5,037 nt of DNA from assembly GCA_002479815.1 (NCBI GenBank), contig DLPA01000061.1, positions 1 to 5,037 on the forward strand. The letters are read 5' to 3'. Below the pieces are notes generated by a model. It was not told the origin of the DNA, made no database searches, and saw nothing but the letters and a program-made list of their open reading frames with translations. The position numbers were made by a program, and so were the translations under genes. Positions 1 through 5,037 of the stretch are shown piece by piece (the first letter of the stretch is position 1; every line of letters begins with the position of its first letter). Source of the DNA: a bacterium UBA7470 (GTDB taxonomy: Bacteria > Pseudomonadota > Gammaproteobacteria > Burkholderiales > Burkholderiaceae_C).

Positions 1-892
1 TCTGCGGGCCTTGCGGATGCAGCGTGGACACCACCAGCACATGCGGATACCACTCCAGCATGATGTGCGGGTAGTAGGTCAGCCAGACCGCGCCTTGAGC
101 GGGCAGCTCCCCATTGCGGTACTGCATCAGCACGTCATGCCATTTTTGATAGACCGGACTGCCAGACTTGGCCAGCAGGTTTTGCACACCCACGGTCTGC
201 ACCGAGTAGTCGGGTTTGAATTCCCACTTCAAATCATCACAGGTGACGAAGTTGCCCAAACCTGGGTGGAAGGGAACCACATGGTAGTCTTCTAAATAAA
301 CCTCAATAAAAGTTTTCCAGTTGTAGTTGCACTCGTGCAACTCCACATGATCGAGCACCATGCCTTCAAAATTCAGCACCGAACGGGGGCCCATTTGGGC
401 CAAATCGGCGTCGATGTCACGGCCATTGTCTTCAAACAGCATCCCATTCCACTCGCGCAGAGGGTAGCGTTTGAGATTGAGACAGGGATCATGCTTGAAA
501 TGTGGCGCACCCACCAACTCACCCACTTGCCCTAGTGCGGAGCCACCACTGTACGTCCAGCGGTGCAAGGGACAAACGATGTTGCCACCTGCGTGGCCTT
601 TGGCGTTATCGCCTAAATTGCCTCGGCCTTTGAGCATGACCGCTTGGCGGTGCCGGCAGATGTTGGACACCAATTCCACACCTTGACCGGTGCGAATCAG
701 GGCGCGGCCTTCACCCTCCTGGGGCAAAGCGTAGTAGTCGCCAATGTTCGGTACAGCGTTGAGATGCCCCACATAACGGGGCCCGCGCTGAAAGATAGTC
801 TCCAATTCGCGCTGCAAAAGCGCCTCATCAAAATAACTGGAAACGGGCAGTTGGCTTGCGGCCTGCTGAAGCTGAAGACTTAAATCAGACAT
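1..892 (-). CDS. Rieske [2Fe-2S] ring-hydroxylating oxygenase, alpha subunit (C-terminus beyond window)
   Basis: Translating the minus strand from the ATG at 892 gives 297 codons open to the window edge. Residues 79-81 (C-R-H) and 107-110 (C-P-L-H, followed by RWTY) are the Rieske [2Fe-2S] ligands. Residues 189-209 (NYNWKTF then E-D-Y-H-V-V-P-F-H) carry the non-haem iron facial-triad histidines H204 and H209, with E201 at the D/E-x2-H-x4-H position. The third iron ligand, an Asp expected further C-terminal, lies outside the window. Such proteins use electrons from a separate reductase and O2 to hydroxylate or demethylate a substrate in the cytoplasm; this sequence does not reveal the substrate. 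The Cys-His pairs are 25 residues apart, longer than the roughly 15-17 usual in the family, because of a Gly/Asn-rich insert at about 89-104. An AGGA sits five bases before the ATG and supports this start. No convincing promoter was found, and the ligase upstream appears to be terminated first. Confidence 0.93.
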   Translation of the reverse strand, partial: MSDLSLQLQQAASQLPVSSYFDEALLQRELETIFQRGPRYVGHLNAVPNIGDYYALPQEGEGRALIRTGQGVELVSNICRHRQAVMLKGRGNLGDNAKGHAGGNIVCPLHRWTYSGGSALGQVGELVGAPHFKHDPCLNLKRYPLREWNGMLFEDNGRDIDADLAQMGPRSVLNFEGMVLDHVELHECNYNWKTFIEVYLEDYHVVPFHPGLGNFVTCDDLKWEFKPDYSVQTVGVQNLLAKSGSPVYQKWHDVLMQYRNGELPAQGAVWLTYYPHIMLEWYPHVLVVSTLHPQGPQ

Positions 893-897
893 GGGAA

Positions 898-901
898 TCC
901 T
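898..901 (-). promoter_or_regulatory. Ribosome binding site of the Rieske oxygenase gene
   Basis: AGGA on the minus strand lies five bases upstream of the ATG at 892-890. It fixes the start, and residue 1 then lies at a sensible distance (about 78 residues) before the first Rieske cysteine. Confidence 0.55.
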
Positions 902-914
902 GACCTAGAGACTC

Positions 915-928
915 CCCCTATGAAGGGG
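915..928. other. Small stem-loop in the leader of the Rieske gene
   Basis: CCCCT (915-919) pairs with AGGGG (924-928) around a four-base loop, about 20 bases ahead of the Rieske start codon. It has no T-run and is short. It could fold in the 5' leader of the Rieske mRNA, but a role is unproven. Confidence 0.25.
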
Positions 929-972
929 CAGGGTAAGCGCTGTACGAAGATCGAATAAGCGCGGGAAGGGTG

Positions 973-1020
973 AAAAAAATAAACCCTCGGGACGCGTTGT
1001 TGAGGCGCTCAACCGAGGGG
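973..1020 (-). terminator. Bipartite rho-independent terminator after the acyl-CoA ligase gene
   Basis: On the minus strand a seven-base arm (CCCTCGG, 1019-1013) pairs with CCGAGGG (990-984). Nested inside is a second short stem formed by 1013-1008 and 1004-999 (GTTGAG / CTCAAC, three-base loop). The outer stem is followed directly by TTTATTTTTTT (983-973), the U-rich run of an intrinsic terminator. The orientation fits the end of the ligase transcript. The stem starts about 147 bases after the ligase stop, so the mRNA would have a fairly long 3' untranslated tail. The two stems share base 1013, so the fold is not perfectly continuous. Termination separates the ligase from the downstream Rieske gene. 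Confidence 0.7.
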
Positions 1021-1167
1021 CCGTGATTTTAACCCGCGATCTGCTTTTGCAGCCACACAGCACCAGCCACTGGCTTGAAGGACTATCCACCACAACGTGT
1101 TGCTCTGGGGCGGGAGTATGGCTGGGTCTGTGGCGCGGCACACGCCCGATGACGCGCCTTTGCTGCG
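1021..1167. other. Non-coding 3' tail of the ligase transcript
   Basis: No supportable gene is present between the ligase stop and the terminator. The only structure seen is a GC-rich possible stem, GGCGCG (1132-1137) with CGCGCC (1153-1158), loop 15 bases, without a T-run. It could protect the 3' end of the ligase mRNA or be chance pairing in GC-rich DNA. Confidence 0.35.
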
Positions 1168-2934
1168 TCAGCTTAACGTGTGCGCTGCGTGCGCTTGCTC
1201 TGCCTCTTGCAAAATGCGCCACATCACTTTGCCGCTGCCGCTTTTCGGGAGCGCATTGACAAACTGCACCACACGCGGAGCCTTGTAAACCGCCATGTGG
1301 GCCCGACACCAGTGGATGAGGTCCTGTTCGGTGATGTGGCCTTGATATTCGGGTCGCAGCACAATGACGGCTTTGACGTTTTCACCTCTATAGTCGTCCT
1401 GAACGGCGATCACACAAGCCTCTGCTACTGCAGGATGGCCAAACATCAACGACTCCACCTCGGCAGGCCAAACCTTGTAGCCGCTGGCGTTGATCATGCG
1501 TTTGAGGCGATCGGTCAGGAAAAAATAACCTTCCTCATCCATCGTGCCTAAATCGCCTGTGCGGAAAAAACGCTTGCCCTCCAGCTCAAAAAAAGCGGTC
1601 GCGGTGGCTTCGGGTCGTCGCCAATAGCCCTGAAACACTTCAGGGCCATGCACCACAATTTCCCCTTGCGTGCCAGCGGGCAGTTCTTGCAGCGTCACCG
1701 GGTCCACGATCCGTGCATCCGTACTTAAAAACGGAATGCCCAGACATTGCTGTTTGGGTCGTTCGGGTGGGTTGACGTGCGAAGGCGCGGCGGTCTCCGT
1801 CAAACCGTAGCCTTCTACGTAACGAAGGCCATACAAGTCGAGTAATCGTTGGGCCAAGGCTTGAGGCATCGCTGCCCCACCGCCACCGATATAGACCAAA
1901 GAACTCAGGTCGTACTCGGTAAAGCGGGGGCTGGCGAGCAAGTCCATCATCATGGTGGGAATGTTCGTCCAATGCGTCACACGGTGATGAGAAATGAGCT
2001 GTCCAGCCAAATCCCTGTCCCAGCGAGGCATGATGACGAGGGTTCCCCCCACATAAATGCTGGCGTGCATGCCCGACACCATGCCTGTGATGTGAAACAT
2101 GGGCACGACCAAGAGGCCAATGTTTTCCGCGCAGCTATTCCCCCAAAGTCCTGCTGCCATGGCGTTGTGCATGAGGCTGGCATGGGTGTGCATACACCCT
2201 TTGGGCAAGCCCGTCGTGCCGCTGGTGTAGGGCAAGACCGCCAGTTGCTCGGGGGCGTTGACGACAGCAGGGAGGTCTTTTGCCGAAAAAGTACGTACTT
2301 CATCCCAAAAACTGATGTGCAGCGCCTCAGTGCTGTCGATGCTTTTGAGCTGTGTCAGCTCATGACGCTGGGCAAACCACGCGCCCCATGCCGCAGGCAC
2401 GCCATGCGCGGCAAGTTCAGTCTGATTCCAACCCCCTTGCGGCAAAGGCCACACATCGGTGTAGTGTGTCACCAAGAGGTGTTGCAATCGCTCTGAGGCG
2501 CTGACCGCTGCATTGGCCAGAATCAACTCACCAGCCAAATCAGCCGCTGCAATCGCAACTCGTGCTTGAGCGTCCGTAATGTAGTGTGTCAACTCTGCCG
2601 CTTTGTTCATGGGGTTGATGGGAACCACCACTGCACCCAGGCGCAAAATCGCAAAATGAGCAATGATCCATTGGGGTGCGTTTTGCATCATCAACAACAC
2701 CCGATCCCCAGCCTGTACGCCTTGGGCGTGCAACCACGCCGCCACCGATTCGGCTTGGGCTTGTGTTTGTGGATACGTCAACTCGACATCAAAAAACACC
2801 AATGCCTTTTTGCGGGGGTAACGCAAGGCACTGACAGCCAAGTTTTGCCATAAAGACGTGGCTGCTGGCGTGATGCGACGCGGCAGGCGCGAAGGCCAAA
2901 AGCGCAGGTGTGGGCGTTGGGTCAATGTCTCCAT
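1168..2934 (-). CDS. Acyl-CoA synthetase / AMP-dependent acyl-acid ligase (FadD-like)
   Basis: A complete 588-residue adenylate-forming enzyme that would activate a carboxylic acid with ATP to an acyl-AMP and then transfer it to CoA in the cytoplasm. The phosphate-binding A3 loop is YTSGTTGLPKG at 236-246. The A5 motif is GYGLTE at 375-380, and the ribose-binding Asp lies in RTGDLG at 458-463. The hinge region is TDRLKRMINASGYKV at 474-488. The C-terminal catalytic lysine is K569 in PKSGSGK. All core residues are present and the length is normal for medium/long-chain acyl-CoA ligases. The N-terminus is Arg/Pro-rich (residues 7-20) and has no signal peptide. The ATG at 2934 is preceded only by a weak GAG. 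The gene is divergent from the amino-acid importer and lies upstream of an oxygenase on the same strand, which hints at catabolism of an organic acid. The exact substrate (fatty, aryl or other acid) cannot be read from the sequence, so no gene symbol is given. Confidence 0.93.
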   Translation of the reverse strand: METLTQRPHLRFWPSRLPRRITPAATSLWQNLAVSALRYPRKKALVFFDVELTYPQTQAQAESVAAWLHAQGVQAGDRVLLMMQNAPQWIIAHFAILRLGAVVVPINPMNKAAELTHYITDAQARVAIAAADLAGELILANAAVSASERLQHLLVTHYTDVWPLPQGGWNQTELAAHGVPAAWGAWFAQRHELTQLKSIDSTEALHISFWDEVRTFSAKDLPAVVNAPEQLAVLPYTSGTTGLPKGCMHTHASLMHNAMAAGLWGNSCAENIGLLVVPMFHITGMVSGMHASIYVGGTLVIMPRWDRDLAGQLISHHRVTHWTNIPTMMMDLLASPRFTEYDLSSLVYIGGGGAAMPQALAQRLLDLYGLRYVEGYGLTETAAPSHVNPPERPKQQCLGIPFLSTDARIVDPVTLQELPAGTQGEIVVHGPEVFQGYWRRPEATATAFFELEGKRFFRTGDLGTMDEEGYFFLTDRLKRMINASGYKVWPAEVESLMFGHPAVAEACVIAVQDDYRGENVKAVIVLRPEYQGHITEQDLIHWCRAHMAVYKAPRVVQFVNALPKSGSGKVMWRILQEAEQAHAAHTLS

Positions 2935-3082
2935 AAGCGTGCTCTCGTATTCAGTAAGAAAGCCATCATGGCAAGCTTTTGAGGATCAACTGTGCCTAGC
3001 CTGGTATGACTTGAAAAGTCCACGTTGTCGCTGAGGGGACGAATTTGATGGCGATAACCCCCTCGTATTTAGAAGATCAAGG

Positions 3083-3098
3083 TGGCATATAAAGTGCT
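3083..3098 (+). promoter_or_regulatory. Candidate sigma-54 (RpoN) -24/-12 promoter for the importer operon
   Basis: TGGCATATAAAGTGCT matches the -24/-12 consensus TGGCACR-N4-TTGCW at 10 of 12 defined positions and has the invariant GG-N10-GC spacing (GG 3084-3085, GC 3096-3097). Transcription would start near 3109, giving a leader of about 165 bases before aapJ. Sigma-54 promoters with NtrC-type activators are known for nitrogen and amino-acid uptake operons, so the match is functionally plausible. The same bases include TATAAA (3088-3093), a near-perfect sigma-70 -10. The -35 position before it (around 3065-3070) is poor, so sigma-54 is favoured but not proven. No clean NtrC palindrome was found upstream. 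Confidence 0.5.
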
Positions 3099-3116
3099 GA
3101 GGGTTTATTGAGTAGC

Positions 3117-3152
3117 AGATGCAAAAAGGAGATGTATGCTTTTTTTGCATTT
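3117..3152 (+). promoter_or_regulatory. Leader stem-loop with a ribosome binding site in its loop
   Basis: ATGCAAAAA (3119-3127) pairs perfectly with TTTTTGCAT (3142-3150). The stem can be lengthened by a G-U and an A-U pair at its base. The 14-base loop holds GGAG (3128-3131) and the ATG (3136-3138) of a nine-codon frame. The stem is AU-rich, so only moderately stable. An alternative pairing of ATGC (3136-3139) with the same GCAT (3147-3150) would compete. There is no terminator-like T-run after the stem. Confidence 0.5.
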
Positions 3153-3165
3153 CCGGCTGGCGTAA
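3136..3165 (+). CDS. Possible nine-codon leader peptide upstream of aapJ
   Basis: ATG at 3136 opens a frame encoding MLFLHFRLA and ending in TAA at 3163-3165, inside the predicted aapJ leader. It has a strong ribosome binding site: AAAAAGGAG ends at 3131, four bases before the ATG, a better Shine-Dalgarno match than that of aapJ itself. The first codons form the downstream arm of the stem-loop, so ribosomes translating it would open that hairpin. The peptide is hydrophobic with one Arg. It lacks the runs of one amino acid seen in classic attenuators. It may be a regulatory uORF, a decayed or duplicated start site, or chance. Not recognised as any known peptide. Confidence 0.3.
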   Translation: MLFLHFRLA

Positions 3166-3210
3166 ACCCCGATGTTGGTGCCAAACCGAGACGCTACATT
3201 TCTGGCTGAG

Positions 3211-3239
3211 TCACGAAAGCACCGTATCAGTGCTCGCGA
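3211..3239 (+). promoter_or_regulatory. Second leader stem-loop ahead of aapJ
   Basis: AGCAC (3218-3222) pairs with GTGCT (3230-3234) around a seven-base loop. After a two-base bulge the stem extends through CG/CG and, past one mismatch, TC/GA. It ends about 27 bases before the aapJ ribosome binding site, so it does not sequester that site by itself. It may be a leader stabiliser or part of a larger fold with 3117-3152. Confidence 0.35.
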
Positions 3240-3265
3240 CGACCTGATGTCTGTTTTTCTAACTT

Positions 3266-3269
3266 GGAG
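3266..3269 (+). promoter_or_regulatory. Ribosome binding site deciding the aapJ-like start
   Basis: GGAG lies six bases before the ATG at 3276. In-frame TTG (3264) and ATG (3270) overlap or directly abut this site and so are unlikely starts. The ATG at 3276 also gives the best signal peptide. Confidence 0.65.
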
Positions 3270-3275
3270 ATGTGT

Positions 3276-4310
3276 ATGGTTTTTCATTCGTTCAAATGGG
3301 CAGCAGTCGCGATTGCAGCTGCAGGAACCTTGGCAACTGCACCAGCGTTTGCGGGCAAAACCTTAGATGCCATCAAAGCCCGCGGGCAAATTGTGTGTGG
3401 CGTGAACACCGGTTTGGCAGGGTTTTCAGCAGCGGACTCCAACGGCAAATGGACAGGGCTGGACGTGGATGTCTGCCGCGCCATTGCCGCAGCCACCTTG
3501 GGCGATGCGGAAAAAGTCAAATACGTGCCCTTGAATGCCCAACAGCGTTTCACCGCATTGCAGTCGGGTGAAGTGGACATCTTGTCGCGCAACACCACCT
3601 TCACGTTGAACCGCGATGCCTCACTGGGTTTGCACATGACGGCTGTGACGTACTACGACGGGCAAGGCTTCATGGTGCCTGTGAAAAGCAAAATCAAGAG
3701 CGCCAAGCAACTCAAAGGCCAAACGGTTTGCGTGCAATCGGGCACCACCACCGAGAAAAACCTGACCGACTACGCCAAAGCCAATAACCTCGGCATCAAG
3801 CCTGTGGTGTTTGAAAAAGTGGAAGCCGCCACAGGCGCTTACTTTGCGGGTCGCTGCGTGGCCTACACCACCGACGCATCTGGTTTGGCTTCTGTGCGCA
3901 ACAAAGAAGCCAAAGACCCCGCCGAGCATTTGATTCTGCCTGAGCTGATTTCTAAAGAGCCTCTCGGCCCTATGGTGCGTCGCGGTGATGATGAATGGTT
4001 CGCTATTGTCAAGTGGGTCATTCATGGTTTGGTCGAAGCCGAAGAGTACGGCATCAATCAAGCCAACGTGCTGGCTGAAAAAGCCAAGAGCACCGACCCT
4101 GTGGTGCAACGCATCACCGGTGCAACAGAAGACACAGGCAAGCTCTTGGGTTTGGATCGTGATTGGATGGTGCGCGCCATTCAAGCCACGGGCAATTACG
4201 GCGAAATTTTTGAGCGTAATGTCGGCCCTAAATCCGCATTGGCCTTGCCCCGCGCCTTTAACAACCAATGGAAAGATGGCGGTTTGATGTACGCCTTCCC
4301 ATTGCGTTGA
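3276..4310 (+). CDS. aapJ: Periplasmic general L-amino-acid binding protein of an ABC importer
   Basis: A 344-residue family-3 solute-binding protein of the AapJ/BztA/YhdW group, which captures polar L-amino acids in the periplasm and passes them to the Q/M permeases. Residues 1-26 form a Sec signal peptide: a short basic start with K7, a hydrophobic Ala-rich core at 9-22 and an AFA cleavage site before G27. GLDVDVC at 61-67 is the family-3 signature region, RNTTFTLNRD at 105-114 and QSGTTTE at 154-160 line the usual ligand pocket, and D200 in TTDASGL matches the Asp that grips the amino group. Cysteines 41, 67, 152 and 194 in the mature part suit periplasmic disulfides. There is no lipobox, so it is probably a soluble protein. 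It is first in its operon, with a same-strand permease gene 188 bases downstream. Ligand range within amino acids is inferred from family; YhdW or BztA would be equivalent names. Confidence 0.95.
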   Translation: MVFHSFKWAAVAIAAAGTLATAPAFAGKTLDAIKARGQIVCGVNTGLAGFSAADSNGKWTGLDVDVCRAIAAATLGDAEKVKYVPLNAQQRFTALQSGEVDILSRNTTFTLNRDASLGLHMTAVTYYDGQGFMVPVKSKIKSAKQLKGQTVCVQSGTTTEKNLTDYAKANNLGIKPVVFEKVEAATGAYFAGRCVAYTTDASGLASVRNKEAKDPAEHLILPELISKEPLGPMVRRGDDEWFAIVKWVIHGLVEAEEYGINQANVLAEKAKSTDPVVQRITGATEDTGKLLGLDRDWMVRAIQATGNYGEIFERNVGPKSALALPRAFNNQWKDGGLMYAFPLR

Positions 4311-4325
4311 TTTCTCTCGTCTCTC

Positions 4326-4344
4326 TTGCTTCGTAAAGAAGCAG
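4326..4344 (+). other. aapJ: Stem-loop just after the aapJ stop
   Basis: TGCTTC (4327-4332) pairs with GAAGCA (4338-4343) around a five-base loop, with an added T-G pair at the base. It lies 16 bases after the stop codon and is not followed by a T-run, so it looks like a 3'-end protecting or partial-termination structure rather than a full terminator. Confidence 0.45.
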
Positions 4345-4349
4345 CCTTC

Positions 4350-4386
4350 GTGTCATGGGCAAGTGGCAAGCACATGACCATGACAC
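4350..4386 (+). other. Nine-base-pair inverted repeat between aapJ and aapQ
   Basis: GTGTCATGG (4350-4358) is perfectly complementary to CCATGACAC (4378-4386). The 19-base loop contains a minor GTG/CAC stem (4363-4373). No U-run follows. It probably halts 3'-to-5' decay of the binding-protein message or lowers read-through into the permease. A protein-binding operator is also possible because the repeat is symmetric on DNA. Confidence 0.5.
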
Positions 4387-4498
4387 ACACTCTCCCGTTT
4401 GTCTCAGATGCCCACCCCTCCATAAGAGCGGTGTGGCGTCGTTTTGGCTATTTCAGCACCTAAGTGCGGTGCGATTTTGTGATGGAGTCCTGCTCCCC

Positions 4499-5037
4499 AT
4501 GACCCTTCCGTCTTCTCCTCCTCCTAAAAAAAGCGCCCTCAATTGGCGCAGCCAAGCCTTTCGTGGGCTGGTGTACCAAGTCGTTGCTGTGGCTGCGATT
4601 GCCTTGATCGCATGGTTTTTGGTTCACAACACGCTAGAGAACATGCGTGTGCGTGGCATACAAAGTGGTTTTGATTTTTTGACTCAGCCTGCGGGTTTTG
4701 ACATTGGCGAAAGTCTCTATCCTTTTGACTCGGCTGAAGCGTACTGGCGTGCCTTTTTGGTGGGTTTGACCAATACCTTGCGCGTGGCGATCATTGGCAT
4801 TGTGTTGACCACGCTTTTAGGGACGTTGTTGGGGGTAGGGCGTTTCTCGCGCAATGCTTTGGTGCGTGGCTTGTGCTCGGCCTATGTGGAGTTTTTCCGC
4901 AACGTACCTGTGCTCTTGCAATTGTTGATGTGGTATTTGCTGTTCACAGAAGTCTTGCCTGCCAGCTACGAAGCGTGGCAAGTTGGGCCGTTCTTTTTGA
5001 GCAAGGGCGGTTTGAATTTTCCGATTCCAGAGTGGGG
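4499..5037 (+). CDS. aapQ: ABC importer permease for polar amino acids, first subunit (C-terminus beyond window)
   Basis: The frame from the ATG at 4499 is open for 179 codons to the window edge and belongs to the AapQ/BztB/YhdX permeases of the HisMQ type in the inner membrane. It has a Pro/Lys-rich cytoplasmic tail (1-22), a first membrane helix at about 24-43 and a periplasmic stretch with GIQSGFDFL at 53-61. The subfamily-typical GFDIGESL is at 66-73. A second helix follows at about 92-114 after AFLVGLTNTL, and then EFFRNVPVLLQL at 131-142, the conserved start of the next helix in polar amino-acid permeases. The full protein is normally near 400 residues, so over half is missing here. It would pair with an AapM permease and an AapP ATPase expected downstream. 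Its GGAG is eleven bases from the ATG, suggesting weaker translation than the binding protein. Confidence 0.93.
   Translation, partial: MTLPSSPPPKKSALNWRSQAFRGLVYQVVAVAAIALIAWFLVHNTLENMRVRGIQSGFDFLTQPAGFDIGESLYPFDSAEAYWRAFLVGLTNTLRVAIIGIVLTTLLGTLLGVGRFSRNALVRGLCSAYVEFFRNVPVLLQLLMWYLLFTEVLPASYEAWQVGPFFLSKGGLNFPIPEW

Larger units (their letters stand above)
2935..3275. promoter_or_regulatory. Divergent intergenic control region between ligase and aapJ-like gene
   Basis: This region holds no conventional gene; a 64-codon plus-strand reading frame here lacks a ribosome binding site and runs into aapJ out of frame. It contains two inverted repeats upstream of the candidate promoter: GACTT/AAGTC (3008-3020, three-base loop) and GAGGGG/CCCCTC (3033-3038 with 3059-3064). 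It also holds the sigma-54-like element at 3083-3098 and the structured leader after it. For the leftward ligase, TTGCCA (2971-2966 on the minus strand) is a fair -35, but the matching -10 is poor and would leave almost no leader, so no ligase promoter is assigned. Confidence 0.5.
4311..4498 (+). promoter_or_regulatory. Intercistronic spacer of the importer operon with several stem-loops
   Basis: No gene is present in these 188 bases. Two clear stem-loops sit in the first half (separate entries) and a pair of mutually exclusive short stems near the end: GCAC/GTGC (4456-4467) or GCACC/GGTGC (4456-4472). The permease ribosome binding site is a GGAG at 4484-4487, eleven bases before its ATG, rather far and probably weak. 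Structured gaps after binding-protein genes commonly keep the first message more abundant than the permease message. That is the likely role here, by analogy. Confidence 0.45.

Noticed and set aside
1849..2496. A 215-codon plus-strand frame inside the ligase
   Set aside because: It lies opposite conserved ligase motifs, is His/Arg/Gly-rich as expected of an antisense shadow, and has no domain signature.
2940..2971. A sigma-70 promoter for the ligase (TTGCCA with a -10 near AATACG)
   Set aside because: The -10 matches only half the consensus and transcription would start within about ten bases of the ATG, leaving no room for a ribosome binding site.
2966..2982. TGGCAAGCTTTTGAGG as a second sigma-54 promoter
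   Set aside because: The GG is not followed by GC at the required ten-base spacing (AG is found instead), so the -12 element is missing.
3169..3185. GCACCAACAT on the minus strand, like one half of an NtrC site
   Set aside because: The other half (GGTGC) is absent and the element lies downstream of the candidate promoter, so it is probably chance.
3172..3366. A 64-codon plus-strand frame upstream of and overlapping aapJ
   Set aside because: It has no Shine-Dalgarno, overlaps the signal-peptide region of aapJ in another frame, and its product resembles no family.
3621..4268. A 215-codon minus-strand frame opposite aapJ
   Set aside because: It is the antisense shadow of a well-supported binding-protein gene and has no recognisable motif.
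4482..4502. A six-codon frame (MESCSP) overlapping the aapQ start in an ATGA arrangement
   Set aside because: It has no ribosome binding site and contains the GGAG that serves aapQ; at six codons, chance is the simplest explanation.

Overview
The window looks like chromosomal DNA of a betaproteobacterium, most likely of the order Burkholderiales and perhaps the family Comamonadaceae. This is an inference from the protein types, moderate GC content, frequent TTG leucine codons and gene style; no marker gene is present to prove it. There is no mobile element, CRISPR array, tRNA or rRNA.

Layout: two genes lie on the minus strand in the left 60 percent. At the left edge is the N-terminal 297 codons of a Rieske non-haem iron oxygenase alpha subunit (1-892). 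Upstream of it on the same strand is a complete FadD-like acyl-CoA/acyl-acid ligase (1168-2934). A bipartite stem-loop followed by a T-rich run on the minus strand (973-1020) probably ends the ligase transcript, so the two genes are probably separate transcription units.

From 3276 rightwards the plus strand carries the start of a polar amino-acid ABC importer operon of the AapJQMP/BztABCD/YhdWXYZ type. The periplasmic binding protein (aapJ-like, 3276-4310) comes first. After a 188-base gap with stem-loops comes the first permease subunit (aapQ-like, 4499 onward), which runs off the window. The second permease and the ATPase would be expected just beyond it.

The 341-base divergent region between the ligase and aapJ (2935-3275) is the most information-rich non-coding stretch. 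It holds a sequence with a good fit to a sigma-54 -24/-12 promoter (3083-3098), which overlaps a sigma-70-like TATAAA. Downstream is a leader of about 165 bases with two stem-loops. The first stem-loop presents a Shine-Dalgarno sequence and ATG of a 9-codon mini-ORF in its loop, and that initiation region resembles the one used by aapJ itself. The proposed control of the importer (nitrogen-responsive promoter plus structured leader) is inferred, not demonstrated. Nothing else in the window looks like an undescribed multi-gene system.
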